A stretch of 64,000 nucleotides of DNA from Bacteroidales bacterium UBA4116 (GTDB lineage Bacteria > Bacteroidota > Bacteroidia > Bacteroidales > Tannerellaceae): assembly GCA_002381645.1 (NCBI GenBank), contig DFXE01000023.1:1-64000 (forward strand). The letters run 5' to 3'. The notes under the pieces were generated by a model. That model did not search any database, was not told the DNA's origin, and saw nothing but the letters and a program-made list of their open reading frames with translations. The stretch's first letter is position 1. The number at the start of each line of letters is the position of its first letter. This document shows positions 10,310 through 18,152 of the stretch, in pieces. The position numbers were made by a program, and so were the translations under genes.

Positions 10310-10990
10310 TGATTATTATTTTTGGCTTCCCTCTACGACAGAAATTTCTGTTTCCGTTCAGTTATCCTTAACAATTACATCATAGGTTTTAATTTTACTG
10401 CTTTATAAAATATTTTTCAATATATAATATTTGTATCGCATTCTTTCTCTTCCATAAGTCTTTTGTTATAGAAAAATTTAAACGGAGAATTACGGTAAAA
10501 ATCTTTTAAAATTATTTCTGCTTTTTGCCTTTAGAATATTATTCAACTGAAACCCCATTACGTAAATCTCCGGAATAATTTTCTTCTAACTTGATTTTTC
10601 CATTCGGGTAATGTTTTTTTCTTGTGCTTTTCTTAAACAGTTTTTATAATTGGAAATTCATTCTATCCGGCAATTGGGATAAAACATTCTTTATTTATCT
10701 TCATCATTATAATAAATGTTTATATTGTACTGTGCCGTGTTTTAGATAGAATGGTCCTTGTTCCTTGTCGCTGATATTTTACAATGTATAATGGTATCTT
10801 AATTCTTGACCATCTTAAATCTCATTTTTTCAATTAATTCGCACAACCCTTTTAAGGTTTATTGCTTTGGGTATCTATGTATTAGTATTTTATTTCTAGT
10901 TTGAACGGTTTCCCATTGTGGTTAATATGGGCTTTTTTGTCCATATATAATAGTTGGTATCCGTATTAATAATAATATCAATTGTTTCAT
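10310..10990 (-). pseudogene. Possible decayed small secreted-protein gene in a 795-bp gene-poor region
   Basis: No intact gene lies between 10301 and 11095. On the minus strand an ATG at 10990 opens 'MKQLILLLIRIPTIIYGQK', which looks like a Sec signal peptide, but the frame stops after 22 codons (10922-10924). Downstream, fragments in shifting frames still look protein-like, for example 'KAQEKNIT' overlapped in another frame by 'EWKNQVRRKLF', broken by several stops. This pattern suggests a gene with many frameshifts and nonsense changes. The parent family is not recognised. The reading could be chance in AT-rich DNA. Confidence 0.3.
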
Positions 10991-11095
10991 TTGCTCATTT
11001 GTTTATAAATATTTGCAAAGTTATCTTACTCGTATAAACAATACAATCCTATTTTATGTTATTAAACTAAATCAATTAATTAAAAAAATAATATT

Positions 11096-11326
11096 ATGGC
11101 ACGACCCAAAGGACGACCCAACAAAGTAAAAAGCGGTACAGCATTTAAAGAGATCAAAGCAAATTTGAAATACCTTTCATTTGCTGAGTTAGAAAAAATT
11201 ATTGGATATGCTAACCGTTATAAGAAGGAAAAATTAGGTGTAGAAGAAATGCGTTTAATAAAACAAAGAGAGCAGATCGAACAAAAAATTCAGGAATTGA
11301 AAGATATGGACCCTGAAATAAATTAA
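11096..11326 (+). CDS. Small basic AT-hook/coiled-coil protein, possible nucleoid or DNA-binding factor
   Basis: This is a 76-residue highly charged protein. The N-terminus 'MARPKGRPNKVK' contains an AT-hook-like RPKGRP core, a minor-groove binding motif. Residues ~20-70 are helical and rich in K/E/L ('YKKEKLGVEEM', 'REQIEQKIQEL'), suggesting a coiled coil and dimerisation. A DNA-binding end joined to an oligomerising helix resembles the logic of small nucleoid proteins, although the order is the reverse of H-NS. It stands alone between a decayed region and its own terminator. No family name is recognised; the DNA-binding role is inferred from the motif. Confidence 0.6.
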   Translation: MARPKGRPNKVKSGTAFKEIKANLKYLSFAELEKIIGYANRYKKEKLGVEEMRLIKQREQIEQKIQELKDMDPEIN

Positions 11327-11346
11327 ATACTTTTTATATGAAGTTG

Positions 11347-11398
11347 ACTGTAATCTGATAGGTGAATTTAGCCTTGCGGATTACAGTTTTTTATTTTA
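11347..11398 (+). terminator. Rho-independent terminator
   Basis: ACTGTAATC (11347-11355) pairs with GATTACAGT (11379-11387) and a T-rich run follows. The loop is long (23 nt). It ends transcription from the AT-hook gene just before the hydrolase gene. Confidence 0.6.
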
Positions 11399-11403
11399 TT
11401 TCC

Positions 11404-11411
11404 TATATTTG
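11404..11411 (+). promoter_or_regulatory. Putative -7 element for the metallo-hydrolase gene
   Basis: TATATTTG matches the Bacteroidetes -7 consensus TAnnTTTG, 24 bp before the ATG at 11436. No good -33 TTTG is found at the ideal spacing, since that position falls in the preceding terminator. Confidence 0.4.
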
Positions 11412-11435
11412 TTTCAATAAAAATATACACATATT

Positions 11436-12296
11436 ATGGGAAATAGAGTTAATCTTGCATTTTTATTATGTTTGTTACTAATATCAGGAGTAATGTTTGC
11501 ACAGGAGAAAAACACATTCACGTGGCGTGTCGGGCAATTTGAGGTCAATCTTCTGGCAGAATCGCAGGGAGAAGGCAATCAAAATATTCTAATTGGTGCA
11601 ACACCGGATATGATGAAAGAATGGGCACCGGAAGGTAAATTTCCAAATGCCATGAATGCCTTTTTAGTCAAAACTCCCGATAAGGTAATTCTGGTAGATG
11701 CGGGTTTAGGGAATAAATTATTTGAAAACATGCGCTCTTTGGGGGTTGAAGCGGATCAGGTGGATATTATTATTCTCACACATATGCATGGTGATCATAT
11801 CGGAGGCCTGATAAAAGATGGTAAAGTAATGTTTCCAAAAGCAGAAATATATCTGCCGCAGCCTGAATATGATTATTGGATGAGTGATAGTAAATTCGAA
11901 CGGCAACAAAATGTAATCCGGTTATATAAAGACAGGTTACATTTGTTTATGCCGGGTAAATTAGGTCAACAAGCGTCGGATTTGATTCCGGGCTTTAAAG
12001 CGTACGCGGCTTACGGACATACACCCGGGCATACGATATATATGCTTGAGTCTGCTAATGACAGGATGTTGATATGGGGAGACTTAACGCATGCGATGGC
12101 TTTACAAATGCCTTATCCTCAAGTAGCAGTTACATACGATGTGAATCCCGGGGATGCCATCGAATCCAGAAAACAGGTTTTAAAATATGTTTCAGAAAAT
12201 AATATACCTATTGCGGGAATGCATATTGCTTATCCGGCTATGGGAAAAATATCGGTTAACAATAAGGGGGGATATATTTTTCATCCCATGCAATAA
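11436..12296 (+). CDS. Exported metallo-beta-lactamase-fold hydrolase
   Basis: This is a 286-residue protein with a Sec signal peptide ending 'GVMFAQ' (~residue 23). The metallo-beta-lactamase fold is shown by 'THMHGDHIGG' (~115-124; ligands H116, H118, D120, H121), 'GHTPGH' (second histidine ~199), and 'WGDLTHA' (bridging aspartate ~216). The arrangement is that of the MBL-fold group that includes N-acyl-homoserine lactonases, but substrate cannot be assigned from sequence. The signal peptide places it in the periplasm or on the surface. It is a single-gene unit, with a promoter-like TATATTTG upstream and a bidirectional terminator downstream. Confidence 0.85.
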   Translation: MGNRVNLAFLLCLLLISGVMFAQEKNTFTWRVGQFEVNLLAESQGEGNQNILIGATPDMMKEWAPEGKFPNAMNAFLVKTPDKVILVDAGLGNKLFENMRSLGVEADQVDIIILTHMHGDHIGGLIKDGKVMFPKAEIYLPQPEYDYWMSDSKFERQQNVIRLYKDRLHLFMPGKLGQQASDLIPGFKAYAAYGHTPGHTIYMLESANDRMLIWGDLTHAMALQMPYPQVAVTYDVNPGDAIESRKQVLKYVSENNIPIAGMHIAYPAMGKISVNNKGGYIFHPMQ

Positions 12297-12301
12297 CGGA
12301 A

Positions 12302-12334
12302 ATGACGTGCATTTACTTATAGAATGCACGTCAT
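12302..12334. terminator. Bidirectional terminator between convergent genes
   Basis: A 12-bp perfect stem (12302-12313 with 12323-12334) lies between the hydrolase stop and the end of the kinase gene, so it can serve both strands. Confidence 0.75.
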
Positions 12335-12344
12335 CTTTATAAGA

Positions 12345-13205
12345 TCAAACCAGTTTCAATTCTTTAAGCAATTCAGGAAATCCGTGCTCAAAATCGACAC
12401 CAAACCGGTAATCAGCCTGTGCATTGTATGTTCGCTTGATACTGTTTGCTGTGTAACGGACAGCGATTCCTGCCGATTCACTGAGGCTAAAACCATTTAA
12501 TAAACCTGCTAACAAAGTACTGGCAAAAACATCACCCGTACCATGATAATACCCGGGGATTTTGGATACAAAAGCATAATCAGTTTTACCGGTAGTTTTA
12601 TCATACGTAGCGGCACCTAATTCATCATCATTAAAAAACACCCCTGTCAACACCACTTTATCGGGACCGAGATCAGCTAATTTTAATAACAGGTCTTCTA
12701 TGTAAGCTTTTGAATAAGGCCCCGGCTGATATTGCTCGCCTAACAATAAAGTTGCTTCTGTAATGTTAGGAACAATTATATCTGCTTTTTCGCATAACTT
12801 TTTCATACCTAAAGCAAATTCGGGGGTGAATATTTTGTAAAGTTCCCCGTTATCAGCCATAACCGGATCGACTAAAATAAGATTGTTTTCTGTACGGAAT
12901 TCATCAAAGAAATCGCTTACAATATCCAGTTGTTCGAAAGAACCTAAGAAACCGCTGTAAATAGCATCAAAAGAGATATCTAAAGATTTCCAATGTTTCA
13001 TAAACGGACGCATCTCACCGGTCGTATCAAGATATGTGTAACCACTAATACCGCCGGTATGCGTTGATAATATAGCTGTAGGTAATGCGCTCGTTTCAAT
13101 TCCAGCGGCGGAAAGTATAGGTAATGCGACTGTTAATGAACATTTTCCGAATCCGGATAAATCATGGATAGCGGCAACCCGCTTCAAAGATGTTTTATTA
13201 TTCAT
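12345..13205 (-). CDS. Pyridoxal/pyridoxamine kinase (ribokinase superfamily)
   Basis: This is a 286-residue vitamin B6 kinase that phosphorylates pyridoxal, pyridoxine or pyridoxamine in the salvage of pyridoxal phosphate. Family marks are 'AAIHDLSGFGKCSLTVALPI' near the N-terminus, 'STHTGG', 'YSGFLG', 'VDPVMADNGELY', 'VPNITEATLL', and the C-terminal ATP/catalytic stretch 'GYYHGTGDVFAS', whose Asp is the catalytic base in this superfamily. The ATG at 13205 gives the usual family length and starts just before the conserved strand; an upstream ATG at 13253 would add 16 unlike residues. It is monocistronic and convergent with the hydrolase gene. Confidence 0.85.
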   Translation of the reverse strand: MNNKTSLKRVAAIHDLSGFGKCSLTVALPILSAAGIETSALPTAILSTHTGGISGYTYLDTTGEMRPFMKHWKSLDISFDAIYSGFLGSFEQLDIVSDFFDEFRTENNLILVDPVMADNGELYKIFTPEFALGMKKLCEKADIIVPNITEATLLLGEQYQPGPYSKAYIEDLLLKLADLGPDKVVLTGVFFNDDELGAATYDKTTGKTDYAFVSKIPGYYHGTGDVFASTLLAGLLNGFSLSESAGIAVRYTANSIKRTYNAQADYRFGVDFEHGFPELLKELKLV

Positions 13206-13319
13206 AAGATATAAATTAATGGTTGCGAATTTATGAATAATATTTTGAAACAATATCAGGTCTAAAAATGTTAATCATAATAAAGCACGGATACTTATAA
13301 ATTATATAAATCAAAAGAC

Positions 13320-13607
13320 ATGCAGGTAAAACATATTCAAAATAACGATAAAGGATATTTTGTGGCAACGGTTCAAGGTAAAGATGCCGGATTAATGACT
13401 TATGTGAATGTTGACAATGATCGTTTCGTTATTGATCATACAGAAGTAAACGACGAATTCACAGGTCAGGGAGTAGGGAAAGCTATGGTAATGGATGCCG
13501 TAAAATACGCTCGCGAAAATGACAAAAAAATCCTTCCCTTATGCTCGTTCGCCAAAAGCGTGTTTAATAAGAATACGGATATAGACGATGTCCTGTACCG
13601 CTCTTAA
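13320..13607 (+). CDS. Small GNAT-type N-acetyltransferase (YjdJ-like)
   Basis: This is a 95-residue single-domain acetyltransferase of the small YjdJ/NATD1 type. The acetyl-CoA loop is 'EFTGQGVGKAMV' (~residues 44-55), followed by 'DAVKYAREND' and 'PLCSFAKSVFNKN', which is typical of this short group. Substrate is unknown. It lies 21 bp before the CDGSH protein gene on the same strand, so the two are probably co-transcribed. Confidence 0.8.
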   Translation: MQVKHIQNNDKGYFVATVQGKDAGLMTYVNVDNDRFVIDHTEVNDEFTGQGVGKAMVMDAVKYARENDKKILPLCSFAKSVFNKNTDIDDVLYRS

Positions 13608-13628
13608 TTAAAAGTAATAAGCGCTAAA

Positions 13629-14294
13629 ATGAATGAGGGGAAGAAGATAAAAGTTCTGAAAAACGGTCCTTACGAAGTAACAGGCAACATACCTATCGAC
13701 CATTTACAATATGCACCTAATGAGAGGGGATTTTCCCTTGAATACCAGGAAATGAATAAATATTCCATGGAAGATATGTATCATCTGTGTAGATGTGGTA
13801 TGAGCAATAATAAGCCGTGTTGTGACGGTTCGCATACATTAGGTTTCGACGGAACGGAAACAGCCGGTCAAAAGACATATGACCAGATGGCCACCTTTAT
13901 ATCGGGGAAGCAGGTTGATTTAATGGATGCGGAAGAACTTTGTGCGGGAGCACGTTTTTGTGATACAAAAAGCGGTACGTGGAATTTAGTTGAGACGGCA
14001 GAAAATCCTGATGCTAAAGATATCATATTACATCAGACAACACACTGTCCCAGCGGACGGTTAACGGCAGTAACAAAGCAGGGAGAGCGTATTGAACCGA
14101 AGCTGGATCAGGAAATAAGCATATTGGAAGATCCGGCCGCCCGTGCCATGGGTCCTATCTGGGTAAAAGGAGGTATTGAGATTGAGAGCGCGGAAGGTTT
14201 TGCTTACCCTATACGTAACCGGGTGACGTTATGCCGTTGCGGTAAAAGTAAAAATAAACCCCTTTGCGACCGGAGTCATTTTACAAAAGGATAA
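13629..14294 (+). CDS. CDGSH iron-sulfur domain protein
   Basis: This is a 221-residue redox protein with two CDGSH-type [2Fe-2S] sites. The first is 'CRCGMSNNKPCCDGSH' (~residues 56-71) and the second, at the C-terminus, 'CRCGKSKNKPLCDRSH'. CDGSH clusters use three Cys and one His. Between them, 'EELCAGARFC' and 'HQTTHCPSGRL' supply four more cysteines in the pattern of the divergent mono-cluster Fe-S domain often fused to CDGSH. In the second motif Gly of CDGSH is replaced by Arg (CDRSH), which keeps the ligands. Likely an electron-transfer or cluster-transfer protein in the cytoplasm; partners are unknown. Confidence 0.85.
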   Translation: MNEGKKIKVLKNGPYEVTGNIPIDHLQYAPNERGFSLEYQEMNKYSMEDMYHLCRCGMSNNKPCCDGSHTLGFDGTETAGQKTYDQMATFISGKQVDLMDAEELCAGARFCDTKSGTWNLVETAENPDAKDIILHQTTHCPSGRLTAVTKQGERIEPKLDQEISILEDPAARAMGPIWVKGGIEIESAEGFAYPIRNRVTLCRCGKSKNKPLCDRSHFTKG

Positions 14295-14333
14295 AGATGT
14301 AGTGAAAGTCACTATGTTATTATGTTTACGTTG

Positions 14334-14369
14334 AAAAAGGTACCCGGAGTTTCTCCGGGATACCTTTTT
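14334..14369. terminator. Bidirectional terminator between convergent genes
   Basis: A long stem with A-rich left and T-rich right flanks ('AAAAAGGTA...CCGGAG' pairing with 'CTCCGG...TACCTTTTT', one small mismatch) lies between the CDGSH gene and the end of the glycosidase gene. Confidence 0.8.
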
Positions 14370-14372
14370 GTT

Positions 14373-15746
14373 TTATTCCGTTACAATTAATATCCAGTCG
14401 TTTCCCCTTCCCGAAGATGGAGGTGTTACCGCATTCGATTGGTTTCGCGACACGTTTCCCGCTTTAGTTAATTCGCCTGTACGCGGATTCATCCATTCAA
14501 GCGATAATTCATTTTTCCGTGATATTTCCGTCAGGTCGAGCGTTGCTTTCTCGCCATTCGGAAAATAAACCAATGCAAACCCTTTCCCGCGTAATGCGGT
14601 GACTTTGGATTTATAAGAATTATTTTCTGAAATGACGATACCATTTGCAGGTATCCTGTTTTCCCAGTTGAAACGCTCCATAAGGCGCCGGGCGTGAATC
14701 AGATCAAAAGCACCGGGCAAATCCAAAGAAGATTGCCAGTCGCCACGTGCCATTCCTACAGCTTCCCGGGCAGGAGTTTTCATTTGCCATATCTCATGGC
14801 AACCGTACGTATGTCCGAACGCTCCGGAGAAGAGGCTCCAATACATCGCCTGCCTGACATCTACATCGTCGAACCAACCCATGGAGTCCGGCTTCCAGCA
14901 TACCGGATGATTTTCATAACGTGGTTCTCCGTCGATACAGGGTTTAACGGGGATACGGTTAAAATCCTTAACTATTAATCGTTCAAATATTTCATAATCC
15001 CTTTGGCAGTGTCCTGTTTGTGCCATATTAAAGTCTAACCATAAATTGTTGTGGAACCATTGGCTTGAAGAGCATTCACCTTGTGGATGAAAAGTCATTA
15101 AATGGTTTTTGTCAGAACTCTTAATTCCTTTGCCCAATGCATCCCAAATGGCAAAATTTCCATCTCCTCCCCAACGGTCGCCGCCGTTGATCCAGATAAT
15201 ATTTTTAAAATTCTTATACCGTTTTCCCAGCCATTTTCCATACACAAGGGCATACTCAGGATTAAATACCTGCGGGCCTACTCCCCATTGCTTATCTACC
15301 TTATCTCCCCAGGTTGGCAACAAACCTATGTATAATCCTTTAGCTTCAGCCATCCGGATCACTTTGTCTACCCATTTGAAATAAGCTTCATTAGGTACTA
15401 CTTCCTCCACGCTGTTCAAAGGCAGATCTCCATATGCGTTAGGAACAGTTAAACCGTCCAATTCAGCAAGGATAACGGCTTGTATCACTGTAAATCCTTT
15501 AGCCCTGCGGTTCTCAAGGTATTTCTCAACCTCCTGTTCATTTAAACGGTGAAACAGTTCCCAGGCCGTGTCGCCCAAATAGAAAAAAGGTGTTCCGTCT
15601 TTGTGTTGGAGGTACCTGCCGTCTGATGATACCTGAAGCTTTCCTTTTTGAAAATTAACGGAAGGTCCTTGCCAGGTATCTTCCTGGGCAACCGCAGAAG
15701 AGTAAATACCCAGCACAAAAATTATAGTAAATAAATGTCTTACCAT
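14373..15746 (-). CDS. Secreted GH140-like (apiosidase/DUF4038-type) glycoside hydrolase
   Basis: This is a 457-residue enzyme with a Sec signal peptide ending 'SSAVAQ' (~residue 21). The body matches the DUF4038/GH140 TIM-barrel pattern: 'DGTPFFYLGDTAWELFHRL', 'NRRAKGFTVIQAVI', 'INGGDRWGGDG', 'DGEPRYENHP', and 'YWSLFSGAFGHTYG'. The acid in 'DGEPRYE' is a plausible catalytic residue. The last ~90 residues form the beta-sandwich usual in these enzymes ('LTEISRKNELSLEWMNPRTGEL'). The first GH140 enzyme characterised removes apiose from rhamnogalacturonan II, but no other pectin genes are near, so the actual glycan is unknown. It starts 16 bp after the antiporter gene and is probably its operon partner. 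Confidence 0.8.
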   Translation of the reverse strand: MVRHLFTIIFVLGIYSSAVAQEDTWQGPSVNFQKGKLQVSSDGRYLQHKDGTPFFYLGDTAWELFHRLNEQEVEKYLENRRAKGFTVIQAVILAELDGLTVPNAYGDLPLNSVEEVVPNEAYFKWVDKVIRMAEAKGLYIGLLPTWGDKVDKQWGVGPQVFNPEYALVYGKWLGKRYKNFKNIIWINGGDRWGGDGNFAIWDALGKGIKSSDKNHLMTFHPQGECSSSQWFHNNLWLDFNMAQTGHCQRDYEIFERLIVKDFNRIPVKPCIDGEPRYENHPVCWKPDSMGWFDDVDVRQAMYWSLFSGAFGHTYGCHEIWQMKTPAREAVGMARGDWQSSLDLPGAFDLIHARRLMERFNWENRIPANGIVISENNSYKSKVTALRGKGFALVYFPNGEKATLDLTEISRKNELSLEWMNPRTGELTKAGNVSRNQSNAVTPPSSGRGNDWILIVTE

Positions 15747-15762
15747 AATGTTTAAGATTAGA

Positions 15763-18057
15763 TTATTTATTAAGTATTAGAGTAGACGGCATTCTCTGTA
15801 ATGCATCTTTCCGGTGTTCGGAAACATCATTCCAGGTGTGATAACTGATAAGCATAAAATTATACCCGTCGAACAAATCGGCTGTCAGGTCTTTATCAGG
15901 TAAAATTTTGGAAAGCCTTACTTCGGAAGTGAATCCGGCAAACGTGTTTTCAATTATATCTTTGCCCGGAGTAGTGCTACTGGTCACATCTAACAAGCTG
16001 ATACTTCCCATTGTTGATTTGAGTAAAGTTCGTGCATAATCCAGTAAAAAGAGATCATCCGCAGACGCTATGATAAGGATTATGTTGGTAGCTTTCACAA
16101 AATCACGATTCACAAATACTCCAACCGCACTTTTACTTTCTTCGATGAATACCTTAGTTTTATCTTTCAATAGGGCGCCGGGATAAAACCAGGATTCAGG
16201 AGCCTTGAAGCGGCGGAAGTATTTATTGTAAAAGAGCGTCCTGAACCGGTTGACAGCCACATCTGTCGGAAGGTTACTCAAGGAGATTCCGGCACCGACC
16301 AGTAGGAAATCAAAACCTTCCTCATTCACGATACTAACAATATCCTGTCCGGCATTATTGGATACCTCATACCTGGTTTTGATCGGTATACCCAGTCTTT
16401 GGGCGCCATAAAGGATCGGCCCGAAACTTACTTCTTCAAAATTTTCCGTATGTAAAGGGTTCACATCTGCTCCGATAGTTAGATGTAAAGCGGTGATTTC
16501 AAGTTTAGCGTTCGATTTGGAGAATAATTGGTGGGCAACATCCAGCATAACCTGCCCGTTTCCTGCTCGTCCGAATGATAACAACACCTTGAAAACACCT
16601 TTTTGAGGTTGCCGTGTTTTTTCTTCAAGAAACCGGTCACGCTTCCGGTAGCAGAATTTGATAAAAGATACGAGAGGCGTAGTCATAAATGTGGTGACTA
16701 ATGTCATTAAAACCAGCATCACGAAAATGGGAGGGGGTAAGATATGCATTTCATACCCTATCGTCAATACAACCAATTCCATTAACCCGCGGGTATTCAT
16801 CAGGGCCCCGATATATAAACTATTCTTAAGCCCTTCCCCCACAAAAAGAGCAGAGAAGAAGGCTCCCCCAAATTTTCCTATAATGGCAACAAGGGTTATA
16901 ACAACGCACATCCACCATAACTCAGGGGTATTCAACAAACCGATTTCAGTGCGCAATCCGGTAGACACAAAGAAAAGGGGCAGGAAAAGTAATAAAGCCA
17001 CATCTTCCACTTTTTCCGTCATGATCTTACGGAATTTAATATTGCTGGGCATAACAACTCCGGCAATAAAAGCCCCGAATAAAGCATGAAGTCCTAATAT
17101 TTCCGTAAGATAAGACGACACAATAAGGATTAAAAACATTAATGCGATCAGGCCTTTGTCGATAACCTCCTTATTGTGGTAAATGTGCCCTACCATACGT
17201 AAAAAAGGGCGGACAGCAAAAAACATGAATAAAATGTAAACTCCTGAAAAAAGTATATTATATATCGCACTCAGCATTGTACCTGCCTGGGCAATTGCAA
17301 TAACAACAGCAAGCAGGCACCATGCCGTTATATCACCATTGGCAGCGCTGGCAAGCGTAATCGTACCCAAATGTGATTTGGTAAGGCCTTTTTCCTGGAT
17401 AATACGGGCCAATACCGGAAAGGCGGTTATACTCATGGCGATTCCGATAAATAAAGCAAAAGAAAGGAACGGCGTGCTTTTATCCGCATAACTGTCATAA
17501 ACAAAATAAGCAGTGAGCATCCCGAAAAAGAAAGGCACAATGGTGCTGGTATGGCTTATAAGGATGGTTTCTTTCAGTTTTTTCCTGACTTCTGTTATAT
17601 CCAGTTCCATACCTATTGAAAACATGAAAAGAATCAACCCTACCTGACTGAGTATATTGATATTGGCAAGCGATTCGGGCCTGAAAAGAAATTGGGAGAC
17701 TTCAGGAGCCAGATGTCCTAAAATAGAAGGGCCTAATACGATACCCGCCAGTATTTCACCGATCACAGTAGGCTGTCCTATTTTAAGGAAAAGCCAGCCG
17801 AACAACCGGCATGCCAGTAAAATTACGATTATTTGTAAGAGAAGGATTGCAACAGGAGATTCAATATGGTGAAGCAGTAATTTCCAAAAAACAGTAAAAC
17901 CTTCACCCAGGTTATTGGGCGAATCATATAATGATGTAATCGCCTCATCCAGTTGCCTACTTTCACCCAGTTTTGCGATAAAGTACATCAACGAACCGAA
18001 TACGAGAATCATCATCAGATAAAAGGCAAGACTCTTTGTTCCTTTACTCATCTTCAT
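15763..18057 (-). CDS. CPA2-family cation:proton antiporter with C-terminal cytoplasmic domain
   Basis: This is a 764-residue membrane protein. A first transmembrane helix (~12-28) and a second at ~60-90 precede a Kef/CPA2 exchanger core of about twelve helices (~residues 90-450), with 'GQPTVIGEILAGIVLGPSILG', 'LFMFSIGMELD', 'FPVLARII', 'ALFGAFIAGVVMP', and 'FVSTGLRTEIG'. Residues ~470-764 are soluble and contain UspA-like stretches ('VLLSFGRAGNGQVML', 'FLLVGAGISLSNLP'). It probably exchanges Na+ or K+ for H+ in pH or osmotic balance; ion choice cannot be read from the sequence. The start at 18057 lies ~60 bp from the divergent glgB promoter. Confidence 0.85.
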   Translation of the reverse strand: MKMSKGTKSLAFYLMMILVFGSLMYFIAKLGESRQLDEAITSLYDSPNNLGEGFTVFWKLLLHHIESPVAILLLQIIVILLACRLFGWLFLKIGQPTVIGEILAGIVLGPSILGHLAPEVSQFLFRPESLANINILSQVGLILFMFSIGMELDITEVRKKLKETILISHTSTIVPFFFGMLTAYFVYDSYADKSTPFLSFALFIGIAMSITAFPVLARIIQEKGLTKSHLGTITLASAANGDITAWCLLAVVIAIAQAGTMLSAIYNILFSGVYILFMFFAVRPFLRMVGHIYHNKEVIDKGLIALMFLILIVSSYLTEILGLHALFGAFIAGVVMPSNIKFRKIMTEKVEDVALLLFLPLFFVSTGLRTEIGLLNTPELWWMCVVITLVAIIGKFGGAFFSALFVGEGLKNSLYIGALMNTRGLMELVVLTIGYEMHILPPPIFVMLVLMTLVTTFMTTPLVSFIKFCYRKRDRFLEEKTRQPQKGVFKVLLSFGRAGNGQVMLDVAHQLFSKSNAKLEITALHLTIGADVNPLHTENFEEVSFGPILYGAQRLGIPIKTRYEVSNNAGQDIVSIVNEEGFDFLLVGAGISLSNLPTDVAVNRFRTLFYNKYFRRFKAPESWFYPGALLKDKTKVFIEESKSAVGVFVNRDFVKATNIILIIASADDLFLLDYARTLLKSTMGSISLLDVTSSTTPGKDIIENTFAGFTSEVRLSKILPDKDLTADLFDGYNFMLISYHTWNDVSEHRKDALQRMPSTLILNK

Positions 18058-18097
18058 TGCGGTTTGTGCAAATATAATAAATATGAACTGAATAACC

Positions 18098-18126
18098 GTT
18101 GCCGTACACTTTTTTCTTTATCTTTG
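18098..18126 (+). promoter_or_regulatory. Putative promoter of the branching-enzyme gene
   Basis: GTTG (18098-18101) and TATCTTTG (18119-18126) fit the Bacteroidetes -33/-7 pair, though the spacer is 17 rather than 19 bp. Transcription would begin near 18132, which rules out the upstream ATG at 18099 and supports the start at 18153. Confidence 0.55.
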
Positions 18127-18152
18127 CCTCAAACCAATTCATACTGAAAGAT

